DNA of 64,000 bases from Gigaspora margarita (Eukaryota; Glomeromycota; Glomeromycetes; Diversisporales; Gigasporaceae): NCBI GenBank assembly GCA_009809945.1, contig WTPW01000488.1, positions 83,140 to 147,139 of the forward strand. The letters run 5' to 3'. A model generated the notes under the pieces. That model made no database searches and had not been told where the DNA came from. It was given only the letters and a program-made list of their open reading frames with translations. How positions within the stretch are numbered: position 1 is the stretch's first letter; every line of letters begins with the position of its first letter. A program made the position numbers and the translations under genes. Below, one piece after another: positions 23,134 to 34,589 of the stretch.

Positions 23134-23260
23134 GAATATGGCGCGATTGTTGATTTGCGTGTAGAGATTGGACCCGGGTGGGTATTATCCGGGTCACCCG
23201 CGGGTGGGTCGGGTAAGCCAACGTCTTACGTTACACATATATAATATATATAATTATATA
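23134..23260. other. 28-bp block shared with 16297-16324, then a CCCGGGTGGGT-rich segment
   Basis: 23134-23161 repeats 16297-16324 exactly. The next 60 bp are unusually GC-rich (CCGGGTCACCCGCGGGTGGG) for this window. It is possibly one terminus of a transposable element. Confidence 0.5.
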
Positions 23261-23284
23261 CATAATATAATATATCACCAATAG

Positions 23285-24330
23285 ATTAAAACTTTGAGCA
23301 TTAATTAAACTTGTATGAAATACAAATATATATTACACTAATATATTTTTGAGTGCTAAACACGTTTAATTAGCGCTAAAAACTATAATTCATTAATAGA
23401 ATTTTGCATGATGCTGAATTTTCTATATTTTTATTAATAAAAATTTAGAAAATTCTGTATAATGCAAATTTTATTAATGAATTATAACTTTAAGCCCTAA
23501 ATAAACTTGTTTAGTAGAGTTCAAAGTTATAATAAATTAGCAAAATTTTGTAGAATGCAAATTTTCTATATTTTTATTAATAAAAATATAGAAAATTCTG
23601 CATCCTGCGAAATTGTGCTAATATATTATAATTTTGAACTCTAAGTAAACTTGTTCAGCCTAAAAAATACATTAATTTGGTATAAATTCTTTTGATTTTT
23701 TAAATTTTAAATAAAGATGAGCAATATTATATTTTTGATGAAAATTTACCAATTTTACTCATCTTTATTTTAAAAATTAAAATAATTAAATAATTATATA
23801 CCAGAATAATGTAATTTTAAGTGCTGAACAAGTTTACTTAGAACTCAAAGTTAAATTAATTAGTTAAATTTTGCAGGATGCAGAATTTTCTATATTTTCA
23901 TTAATAAAAATATAGAAAATTCAGCATCATGCAAAATTTTACTAAAGAATTATAATATTAAGCTCTAAGTAAACTTGTTTAGCACTAAAAACTACATTAT
24001 TTTGATATATATTTATTTAATTTTTTAATTTTTGAAATAAAGATAAGTAATTTTGGTAAAGTTTTATAAAAAATGCAATTTTGCTCATCTTTATTTGAAA
24101 AATTAAGAAACTTAAAAGAATTCATACTGAAATAATGTATTTTTGGTTCTAAATAAGTTTACTTGGAGCTAAAATTTATAATTTATTAGTAAAATTTTGC
24201 ATAATGCAGAATTTTCTATATTTTTATTAATAAAAATATAAAACATTCTGCATTATGCAATATTTTACTAATGAAATATACTTTTGCCACTAAATAAACT
24301 TTCACAGCACTTAAAAATATATTATTTTAG
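23285..24330. repeat. Palindromic satellite-like array
   Basis: Four copies of a roughly 90-bp palindrome (arms GCAGAATTTTCTATATTTTT, core ATTAATAAAAAT) are centred near 23435, 23582, 23910 and 24232. A second palindrome, GATGAGCAAT...TTGCTCATC-like, alternates with them at about 23690-23790 and 24010-24110. The higher-order period is about 325 bp. Confidence 0.8.
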
Positions 24331-24699
24331 TATATTATTATATTTTAATTAACTATATTTAAAGCCCAAATTTATAATATATTAATAAAATTTTAATAAA
24401 TAAATTTTTTTAAATTGACCAATCAGAATCGTCTTACATAGTGGGGAGGGGGTACCCTCATAGTAAATGAACATTATGTAATATCTGTTATTATACTTAT
24501 CCAAATTTGAATATAACCTTTTTAAAATTTATTAATTTTATCCACTTTTAATAACATAACATTAAAAGCTTTTATCCACTTTTAAATATAACCTTTTGAC
24601 CAATATCCACTTTTCAAATATAATATTTTTGTAAAAAAGTACCCTTTTTAGCTAAAATTTAAATGTAGCCTCTATATATATTGTTTGGGGTCCTATAAT

Positions 24700-24810
24700 T
24701 ACTATATATAAATTACTACATGTAGTAATTATTATGATATGTAGTAATTATTATAATTATTATAATATGTAGTAATTATTATAGCATATAATAATTATTA
24801 CTATATGTAA
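24700..24810. repeat. ACATGTAGTAATTATTAT low-complexity repeat
   Basis: There are runs of (T)ATGTAGTAATTATTATAAT. Similar ACATGTTGTAATTATTAT runs occur at 28610-28755. Confidence 0.7.
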
Positions 24811-24829
24811 GTAAAAGGTAGAAACTGTC

Positions 24830-26090
24830 ATAATGAAAAGAATGGTAAAAGGTGAACACATAAAATTAAAAGGATAAATAAGCAGCTGCCAACAATATCA
24901 GTTCTACACCAAAGATATCTGAAGATTTACACAGAAGACTGATGCATTAGTGATTTAAACCAAATGGTTTTAGTCAGCTGGCTTAGCTAGCCAACTAAAT
25001 CATCAGCTAAGTGGCTGGCTAACAGCTAACTATTGGCCTGTATTCAGAATATTTTGGGATATTTGGCCCATATTTTATATCCATTTATTTTCATTTCAGA
25101 ATTTATTGGATTCTTATAATAGTTAGCTTTTAGCCATATTAACCAGCTGATCACATTACATTGGCTGGCTTAGCCAGCTAAGCCAGCTTAGCTGTGGCTG
25201 TATTAGCCAGCTTAAATCACTACGATGCATCACATGTCATTAGCGAGATAGAGACACAATATCACTTAGCAGAATGCAGCCCACTCCAGAAAGTATGAGA
25301 AGATAACAAGGCTGAAGTATTTAAAGAAGCCCTAGAAGATAAGAAGTTATACTGAGGCCCCGAGCAAAAATGAAAATGGAAAACTCTTTGGGCTAGAAAT
25401 AGTACCGAAGATAGAAAAAAGAAAAGAAAACTTTTGTTGCAGGGCCCAGTTCCTGTAATGAAACAAGAAGAGTTACCTACAGAAATAAAAGAGAAGAACA
25501 TAATTTTTGAACGAATAAATGCTAAATTTACAGAAAAAATATGAAAACCCAGATGCGAAACTGTGGCAGAATAGGAAAAGAAAAAGAATATAACAAAAGT
25601 AAGAAGGCGTAAATATGATGCAAGAGAGAAAGATAGCAAAAAAGTAAGAAGTCAACAGAAAAGGAAAAAAACAAATAAAGAAGAAACTACTCAGGACAGG
25701 TTAGAAGACTCAGACAAATCTTTGGGTACATTCAAAAAGATGGTGAAAGAAGCAAAATGCATCTTAAGAAATTGGATAGAGGGCCCGCTAAGACCATTTT
25801 GGATGTCATCAGCCAAGCCACAGAAAAACACAAAATAAGAGTTGATCCTGACAAAGCCAGCAAGAGCTTATCAATAACAATTTGAAAGTTTTTTATACAT
25901 TAGAAAACAGAAAATTGGAGACAAATCTTGACTATGACAGATTGCATTTAGGTACTTCAATAACCGGATGAGTCTTTATTGTGATAGGGAGGAAATCGTA
26001 GGTATTAGTCTAGAAATTCTAGAGTAGTATACTCGTATCTCAAATAATAAAGGCAGGATTGCCCAAAAAATAATAATAATAATTATTAAT
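24830..26090 (+). pseudogene. Decayed retroposon-like segment with simple-repeat tail
   Basis: Purine-rich plus-strand sequence with broken frames. The longest (about 25572-25840) reads DAREKDSKKVRSQQKRKKTN and later FKKMVKEAKCILRNWIEGPL. Another frame then gives DVISQATEKHKIRVDPDKAS. Near the end an AATAAA is followed by GGCAGGATTGCCC and a (AAT)n tail at about 26060-26095, as expected of a target-primed retroposon. No reverse-transcriptase motif survives. The hAT-like element at 24948-25222 interrupts it. Confidence 0.45.
24948..25222. mobile_element. hAT-like MITE (TAGTGATTTAA ends)
   Basis: The ends TAGTGATTTAA and TTAAATCACTA are perfect inverses. The flanks TGATGCAT and CGATGCAT match at 7 of 8. 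Sub-terminal GCTGGCTTAGCTAGCC words are repeated on both sides. Confidence 0.8.
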
Positions 26091-26647
26091 ATATGTTGTA
26101 ATTATAATTACTATACATAATAATCACTATATGTAGTTACTAATATTTTTATTATTAATTTTTTTAATGCAGCTAAAACATTGCTTATATTTTTGTTATT
26201 TAATCAAATTTTAAGATCAGATATAATGTAAAAATTGAAACACTTCACTTTTTTACAAAAAACAGGAATAGCTCTAAATTTTTATTAGAAAACTATCTAC
26301 TGTGTTCTAATTAAAATGTTCTTTGTAAGATTTTACTAATAGCTATAATATAACACTATATTTTTCTAACCCTAACTCTAATTATAATGAAGTTTTCTTA
26401 ACTTTAATTTTACATGTAATTTTATTACTTAGAAAACAAAATATATTGTCTTGGGGAATATAATAATTTTGTAAGGTGCAGGTTTTAGTTTAACTATCAC
26501 ATTATACCTGATTTTAAATTTTGATTGGTCAAATAACCAATTTTTTATGGAAATATTATCTATATTGGTAAAATATATTTATTTGTAATATATATTATTA
26601 TAATTGCTATTTTTGTATATTTATATACAGTATATACAGTATATTAT

Positions 26648-28260
26648 AGGGATCAATTTTCATACCCCCCACATTTAATATTCATACCCCCCTGCAGATT
26701 TAACTTTTTAAAAAATATGAGTGAAGATATCTTAGTAACTACCAAATCAAATTTAATAAACTTTTTTTCTTTAAATTCTATAAATTTATAGAATTTATAT
26801 AAAAAAAAGTTTATTGACTTTGGTCCAGTAGTTGCTAAGATATCTTTGCTCAAAGTTTAAAAAAAATCAAAACGTCTATCAAAACAAACTATAAAATTTT
26901 CTTTAAACTTTGAGCAAAGATATCTCTGCAACTACTAACCCAAATTCAATAAAATTTTTTTTGTTTGAATTGCATAAATCTATAGATTTTAAAATAAAAA
27001 AAAGTTTATAGAATTTGACTTAATAGTTACAGAATTATTTTCAACCAAATTTTAAAAAAAAATCAAAACGTCTATCAAAACATTTGATAGACGTTTTGAT
27101 TTTTTTTAAACTTTGAGTGAAAATATCTTAGTAACTACCAAATCAATTTTAGTAAACTTTCTTTTCTTTAAATTCTATAGATTTATAGAATTCAGATAAA
27201 AAAAAAGTTTATTGAATTTGGTCCAGTAGTTGCTAAGATATCTTTGCTCAAAGTCTGAAAAAAATCAAAACATCTATTAAAACAAACTATACAAAATTTT
27301 CTTTAAACTTTGAGCAAAGATATCTCTGCAACTACTAAGCCAAATTTAATGAACTTTTTTTTTTGAATTCGATGAATTTATAGAATTAAAATAAAAAAAA
27401 ATTCATAGTATTTAACTTAATAGTTACAGAGTTTTCTTTACTCAAATTTTAAAAAAAAATCCAAAACGTCTATCAAAACATTTAATAGATGTTTTGTTTT
27501 TTTTTAAACTTTAGGTGAAGATAACTCTGTAACTATTGAGTTATACACTATGAATTTTTTTTATTTTAATTCTATAGACTCATCAAATTCAAACAAAAAA
27601 AACTTCATTGAATTTGGCTTAGTAGTTGCAGAGATATCTTNNNNNNNNNNNNNNNNNNNNNNNNNNNNNNNNNNNNNNNNNNNNNNNNNNNNNNNNNNNN
27701 NNNNNNNNNNNNNNNNNNNNNNNNNNNNNNNNNNNNNNNNNNNNNNNNNNNNNNNNNNNNNNNNNNNNNNNNNNNNNNNNNNNNNNNNNNNNNNNNNNNN
27801 NNNNNNNNNNNNNNNNNNNNNNNNNNNNNNNNNNNNNNNNNNNNNNNNNNNNNNNNNNNNNNNNNNNNNNNNNNNNNNNNNNNNNNNNNNNNNNNNNNNN
27901 NNNNNNNNNNNNNNNNNNNNNNNNNNNNNNNNNNNNNNNNNNNNNNNNNNNNNNNNNNNNNNNNNNNNNNNNNNNNNNNNNNNNNNNNNNNNNNNNNNNN
28001 NAAGAAAATTTTGTATAGTTTGTTTTGATAGATGTTTTGATTTTTTTCAGACTTTGAGCAAAGATATCTTAGCAACTACTGGACCAAATTCAATAAACTT
28101 TTTTTTATTTGAATTCTATAAAACTATTGAATTTAAATAAAAAAAGTTTACTAAATTTGATTTGGTAGTTACTAAGATATCTTTACTCAAATTTTTAAAA
28201 AAAGTTAAATTTGCAGGGGGTATGAATATTAAATGTGAGGGGTATGAAAATTGATCCCCT
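26648..28260. mobile_element. TIR element with about 100-bp terminal inverted repeats and an assembly gap
   Basis: The ends AGGGATCAATTTTCATACCC and its inverse GGGTATGAAAATTGATCCCCT continue inward for about 100 bp. ATATTAT lies on both sides (26641-26647, 28261-28267). Inside, about 200-bp units with 'gatatctttgctcaaa' and 'atcaaaacgtctatcaaaac' repeat in both orientations. The interior is interrupted by N from 27641 to 28001. ORFs spanning the gap are artefacts. Confidence 0.75.
27641..28001. other. Assembly gap (361 N)
   Basis: Unknown bases lie inside an inverted-repeat element. The repeat structure is the likely reason the assembly failed. Confidence 1.
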
Positions 28261-28271
28261 ATATTATATTT

Positions 28272-28560
28272 ATTTATAAGGTTATGCAAAATTAATTTTT
28301 GTTTTGCATAAGCTGCTAATCCAATATTTCCAAAAAATTTTTTTAAATAAAATCCTATTGTACCAATTATTATATTTTTGCATTTTAATTTTTTTTCTGA
28401 TATTACCTGATAATAACTTGATTTTTCAGAATTACCTAATAGGTCTGATAAAAAAAAAACAAAAATTTTTTGATTCCATGTTATGCAAACCAAAGAATTA
28501 ATATTGTGTGACAGATGTAAACATGAATTAATTTAGGCCATGCAAAGTTTTTTTTAACAA
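28272..28560. repeat. GTTATGCAAA-type terminal motifs
   Basis: 'aaggttatgcaaaattaatt' at 28276 and 'aggccatgcaaag' at 28535 resemble the ends of the 11924-12289 element. 'ttatgcaaaccaaagaatta' at about 28482 is an internal copy. The ends could not be delimited. Confidence 0.4.
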
Positions 28561-28962
28561 AAAAAAAATAAAAAATCTGATATGCTAAATGGCCTAATAA
28601 TAATTTTTACAAATAGTAATAATTACAACATATAATAATAATTATGACATATTATAATTATTACTATATATAGTAATAATTACAACATGTTGTAATTATT
28701 ATTACATGTTGTAGTTATTATTATATGTTGTAATTATTATTATAATTACAACTTTTGTAATAAATAATTATTATATTATGACAGATTGCATTTGAATTAT
28801 AGCACCAATCAATAATTGGAACTACCAAAAATCTATATTTAGAGATACAATCTGATTGGCTAGATGATTACTGTAGGCAGATTTATTACATATAGAATAT
28901 GTAAAGCATGTTATTTTTGAAGAACATTTACTATATATTTTATTTTATTCAACATAAATAGG

Positions 28963-29021
28963 AGAATTAGTAGAAAAGAGACAAATTTATTAAATAAATT
29001 TGTCTCTTTTCTACTAATTCT
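28963..29021. repeat. Perfect hairpin with 28-bp arms
   Basis: The arms AGAATTAGTAGAAAAGAGAC... and their exact complement are almost without a loop. This lies in an AT-rich intergenic region with no gene next to it, so a terminator role cannot be argued. Confidence 0.85.
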
Positions 29022-30640
29022 TCTTTATTTTTTTTTTGTTTTATAACTATAACCTTGCTCTTTTTCTTTTATTACATTTTTTAATATTATTACATGCAGA
29101 AGAAGATAATATTTTACAACTAGAAGAGAAAGAAACTTAGACTTCATGATGGTCTTCCACTACCAATCAATCTTTATCTAAGGCCATACTGTTAGCTGAA
29201 CAAAGTTATTTTTATAATAACTTGTCTGACTTCTGAAATAAAAATTGTTAACATCAATAACCTTTTCTGTCTAACCAGCCCAGATCTCAGTATATTAAAT
29301 AAAAAGCAGTCATATAGACCAGACAGCTTAGAACAGAGCTTCTAGAATCTTCATCCAGTGATTTTACCATAAATATTGCATGTTATTCCATGTTATATGT
29401 TTCCAAGCTACTCATAATGATTGTATTCAATACAGTCAGTGTCTTTTCTTTTTGGGAGCAGTAAACACTGCAGATCTTTTAGAGGAGGTATGCCAAAATG
29501 CCTACTTTTTGAAAATTCTTTATGAACTAACAGCACCTGAAGGAGTTCACATGTAACTATAGTAAAAACAGTAGTTCTTCTCATATAGTCCAAAATCTAT
29601 CAGAGAGTCACCAAGGACTTCTTAGGTTGTAGTGAGTGATAAACTCTAAGCTTGTCAGCAGATAGTCTATGAACTTTATCTCTAAATAACAAGTGCCAGT
29701 TTTTTGGTGAGTAACAAACTCTAAAGCTATTAGCAGATACTCAGTTAACTGTATTCCTAAATAACAATTGCCAGGCTGTATATTTTTATTAGTTTTTCTA
29801 CTATTTCTTTAAGACTTAACTTCTGAAGTATTAGTATATTTGTTGGTACAGGTGATCAGCAGGTAGAGTTATAAAAGATCTCTAATACTAATTTTTCTCT
29901 ATACATTATTTATTTTTATATATTTTATTTATTCTATATATACTATAGATTTTATTAGTAGTAGTTGTAGTATATATTGCACATATAATAATTATATTTT
30001 ATTTATTCTATATATACTATAGATTTTATTAGTATTAGTTGTAGTATATATTGCACATATAATAATTAAAGTTTATTAAACTTGGTAAATTCAAAATATA
30101 TAAAAATAACCAATATGAAACTGAGTTTAATATTAAATTTTTATACTTTTTTATTAATAAAATACAATTATTTACAATTTAAATTAAACAGTTATTAGTT
30201 TTCTTATATATTTTAATTGTAGCCTTTTTCATAATTGCAAATTGGCTTAAATCTTTTTTTGCTAAGTTTTGTAAAATGTCCTTTTGACTTAGATAAATCA
30301 CAGTAACTTGTAAGGTTATGCAAAGTGTTTACTATCTATTGTTACTCTAGTTATCTACTATCTTAAAAAAAGTAAATATAGAATAAAAAATATCTTAAAA
30401 TTCTCAAATAATTTGAATATTATTTATTATTATACTTTTATAATTTATATTTAGACAAAAAAAATTAAAAATTAAAAATTTTTTTACTTAAATATAAATT
30501 ATAAAAGTATTTATCAAAATTTTAAAATATATATAATTTTGTATTCTGAACAACTTTGTTTAGATTATTATTACCAATTTATTTGTTAAAATCTTATTAA
30601 TATACTTTTATAAGACCTGTACAAAATTTTTTTTTGGTTT
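29022..30640. other. Gene-free stretch with short tandem duplications
   Basis: At 29450-29545 a plus-strand frame reads VNTADLLEEVCQNAYFLKIL and recurs in broken form at 59300 and 63965. 29631-29776 is a diverged tandem duplication of about 76 bp. 29921-30068 is a 74-bp duplication (TATTTTATTTATTCTATATA start). 30430-30510 is a palindrome. No intact gene was seen. Confidence 0.5.
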
Positions 30641-31545
30641 AAATCCTACTAGTGATGCTTTGGAAAATAGATTTGTATTATAGTAACTATTGTCTCATCA
30701 ATCAGTTAGGTATATTACCTGTAATCCTTGGTCTACTATTTATAATAGGAGCTTTTAGGCGTATTTATATATCTTTACACAAACAAATCCAAGAAACTGA
30801 AGAAATGGAAACATGTTTAGCAAGTTCCAAGTAAAAAGATAGCAAAGATTTTTAATATTGCTACCAAAACTGGAATATCAAAAACTGAAGCCAGAATATT
30901 AGATAAAAATAGACCCTTAAAAGTTGGAGCCCACCAATCTGGTCTCTAGAATCACATTAGAGAAAAAGGGTCTATGCTTTAAAAGTAGGTATCAAAAGAA
31001 GAAAGAACTATAGTGCACCTAATACCAGGTGAAGTAACCTTTCTAAGCTAACTAGTTTGGAAGTTTGAAATATCAGTATAAGAACTAATAAGAAGATAAT
31101 AGTAGTCTAAAATTGGAGCAAACCTTATAGAGAGCAAAAATTAGATAACTGTAGTACTTGAAATTTGTTTAGAGCCCAATTGGTTTGTCTCAATGAATAG
31201 ATAAGTTACCAAAGTATAGATGAGTACCAGAAATGGGACAGTACTACTCTACCAAGTTTCCTGCAAGGATAAAGTAGTTCTAAGGGCTATGAAAAAGATC
31301 TGGAGGTCCAGACTGACTTTATGAGTACTTTAGATAACTGGTGAATCAGTTGAGATTGGTTAAGAAGCAGAAGATTCAAGAATTTAAATAGGCAATTCCT
31401 GTAGTTCAGCGGACCACTTAAATTAGACACCAAAAGTGTATATATAGCTAGTTGTACTCTCATTCAAGTGTAATTTCTAATGTGTAAATTGAATAAACCT
31501 ATGCCCTAAGCAGGCACTATAAAACCAAAAAAAAAAACAAAAAAT
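30640..31545 (+). pseudogene. Decayed retroposon-like segment with poly(A) tail
   Basis: Broken plus-strand frames occur. One reads FNIATKTGISKTEARILDKN near 30860. The segment ends at about 31495 with AATAAACC, CCTAAGCAGGCACT and an A-rich run (31520-31550), the same layout as the tail at 26050-26090. No catalytic motif was recognised. Confidence 0.35.
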
Positions 31546-31549
31546 TTTC

Positions 31550-32277
31550 TTAGTTTATATAACTTAGCTAGGTCCAAAAATTAAAACTATTTTTTTAATT
31601 AGCTAATAGAAATGAGATTATTAGACCAAATTAAACTTCATACCAGAAACAAAATAATATTGAAAATTTACAAAGTGTATAGTTATATTGCAAATCTTGC
31701 ATTGTTTGGACAAATGCATATAGTGAAGCAAAAGTGTAAATGCATAAAAGAACTTTGTATATTGCACCTTCAGTAAGCATGTGTAGTGCTTTCTTCTATA
31801 TCTAGACATCAACTGCCATTATAAATTACTGTCTATCCTGTAATTTGTTAATATAACTAGTACTATAGCATAATAAGACATCTAACCAATAAAAAAAAAT
31901 AAATATAAATATTGAAATTACAAAAGCTATATTAACCAATAGTAAAAATATGCTTTTAGATATAAATATCCAATACAAATTTGCATATCTATTTGCTCAA
32001 TCTTTGGAATTTTTAATTTTTTTTGTAGGATTTCTTATTGGGTTGATTAAATGATAATCTTTAATTATCAAAAATAAAAACAAAAAAATTTGTTAATCAT
32101 TAATGCTCCTAAACAACTTTCTTAAACCTATAAAAACATGAATATTTAAATTTGCTTCTATTGTTGGATTATCTAATATTACCAACTATTTTGAACAAAA
32201 AATGGTTAAAAAAAAAGTTAATTAAATATTTCGCAAATTTGAAAGCATTTTGTATAATAGTTTTAAATTCAAGAACT
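31550..32277. other. AT-rich, gene-free stretch
   Basis: Nothing was recognised. Confidence 0.45.
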
Positions 32278-32285
32278 AGTACAAG

Positions 32286-32441
32286 CAGTGTTGTTCCAGA
32301 TACCTGTTCATAAACATGGATACCTGTTCATGGACATGTGGACATGGTACTTGGACACTCTATTGTCTCTCTATGTCTATGAATGTCCATGTTCATATCC
32401 ATGAATTGTTCATACCCATGTTCATGTCTGAAACAATACTA
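32286..32441. mobile_element. hAT-like MITE (CAGTGTTGT family)
   Basis: The left end CAGTGTTGTTCCAGA and the right end TCTGAAACAATACTA are inverted with three mismatches. A perfect 8-bp duplication AGTACAAG flanks it (32278-32285, 32442-32449). The interior is (G)TTCATGGACATG words in both orientations. Confidence 0.82.
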
Positions 32442-32515
32442 AGTACAAGTGCAAGTACAAGTGCAAGTGCAAGAATAAATGTAAGTGCAAGTGCAATTGC
32501 AGTGCAAGAACAAGA
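32442..32515. repeat. GTGCAA microsatellite
   Basis: Degenerate AAGTGC/AAGTAC hexamer run of about 12 copies, starting at the right target duplication of the neighbouring MITE. Confidence 0.8.
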
Positions 32516-32779
32516 ACAATTGCTCTACAATAGATAAAATAAAATTCTTGATAGTATAAAAAATAGTAAATATATTAGCAAATGCTAATAAAAATTACAT
32601 TCCACTAAAGATTAGATAATTGATTTTTAGATTTTTCTATTTTTATAAATTTTTAGTCAGAATTTTTGCTATTCAGATTATTTGATAATTACTAATTTTC
32701 TCATTAATTTTTGTAGTTTGTAGTCTTATATTAATCTACTACTAATAAAATCATAGTTATAGCCCTATGCATTGACAAT

Positions 32780-34581
32780 CAGTGTTGTTATTGGACATGT
32801 CCAATTGGACATGGCTAATTGGACATGGCTAATTGGACATAAGGCTAAAAAGGCTAATAAATTTGGATTGGACTTTATAAGTCCAATTGGCCTTAATATA
32901 AAAAATGCTAACTCTAATAATATAATACTAGAACAAATATTAAAATAGAAACCCTATATTTTACTGATCTAATTATGCTAATCTGCATAATTTAGAAATG
33001 TTTATAGCAGATAATAATTATATAGACTAATGTGAATAAGAAGCTAACTATTTATATTACATACTTAGACCAATTAGGTTAAATACTAAGTGTATTCTTA
33101 ATATAATTAGTTAGCTACTGAAATAGCATATAAACACTATAATTAATTGAAACAATCCTTGCTAATAATTTATAATTTGAATTCAAATAATAAAATTTTA
33201 GTCAATTAGAACAAGTTTATAACAAAAAAAAAAAAGGTTTCAGCCTTTTTTTATCACAATAATAAACCTATTTTCTAGTTAAAACTTCTTTCTACTAGTT
33301 AAAAATTAAGCTTTGACCTATTGATTTATGTACTTAAGAAAACCTTAAATCAATACAATAAAAATTTAAATAAAAAATAGATATTAGTATATTGTTTAAT
33401 AATATTTAGTGATTAAAAAAAAAGTTCTGAAAATACTTAATTAAAGAGTTTTTAGAGCTATTAATATATATATAGCTTATTTAAATAATATTGCTTTAAA
33501 ATTTTATTATTATTGTAGTTATATAATTAAAGTTTAAATGCAGAATTTTATATTTTATTATATTTAATGCATTGTAATTAATTAAAAATTTTGCAAATGC
33601 AATATTATTAAAATGCTATAGTAAACTATATACTTTGTAATATTATATATTATTTTGTTTTTAGTATATACTTTATAATATTACATATTATTCTTTTTCT
33701 GATATATGTGTTATAAGCCAAAAGACAAAATACTTATATATAAAAATATTAATTTCAACTTTTACTAATATATATATTTTGAGTAAAAAATGAATAATTA
33801 AATTCTATTTTCTATTTTTATATACACCAAATTGGTTAAAGTTAATTATTTTATAATTATTTGTTATTATATTTAACTATTACTAATTATAAATTTCTTT
33901 TAACTTATTTTAATTATTTATTTTTTATATACAATAACTAATATTATATATATATTATTAATTAAATTGATTATTCCCTATTTTACTTCTATATTACTAG
34001 CTAATTAATTCTATAGGGTTCAATTGGTATACTAATTAAACTACAAAACTATAACACTAAGCATATATCCAAGAGACAAAATTTTGGTCAAGAGCTGCTC
34101 TATATATAACATATTATGAATACTATTTTCTTACTATTAAACAATTTCTACTATAGTATTATTTATATATTCTGTTAACAGAATATATATAATAGCAATT
34201 TGATATTAATATTCAAATATATGTTCTTGATTTAAGACTTTTAGCAGTTTTAATAGTCTATTATATGGTCTTAAGAATGGTTTGTGCTTTTTTCAAAAGC
34301 TATTTTTACAAGTTAATATAAAGATTATATATTTTATATAAATTGTACAACTTTTTTTATTGCAAATATGATGATTATAAATATATTTATTAAGCTAGAT
34401 ATATATGTGTCCAATTAGCCCCAGCCTTTATGTCCAATTGGACATATGGCTAATTGATCAATTGGACATGTGGACAACAACTAAAGTTAATTAGCTACGT
34501 GTCAATTAGCTATATGCCCAATTGGACATAAAGGCTAGGGCTAATGATTTTTTATTGGACTTAAGGCTAGTAACAACACTG
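32780..34581. mobile_element. 1.8-kb hAT-like element (CAGTGTTGTTA ends)
   Basis: The ends CAGTGTTGTTA and TAACAACACTG are exact inverses. A perfect 8-bp duplication TTGACAAT flanks them (32772-32779, 34582-34589). Sub-terminal TTGGACATGGCTAATTGGAC words are repeated on both sides. The 1.4-kb interior is AT-rich without an open frame, so it is a non-autonomous derivative. Confidence 0.88.
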
Positions 34582-34589
34582 TTGACAAT

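Noticed and set aside
25262..25639. Minus-strand 125-residue hydrophobic ORF
   Set aside because: It is antisense to a purine-rich stretch with broken plus-strand frames. Phe/Ser-rich composition is what such an antisense frame produces.
27550..28140. 196-residue ORF
   Set aside because: Most of it is translated N. The ends are inverted-repeat sequence.
28963..29021. Rho-independent terminator
   Set aside because: The hairpin is perfect, but the genome is eukaryotic and no gene precedes it.
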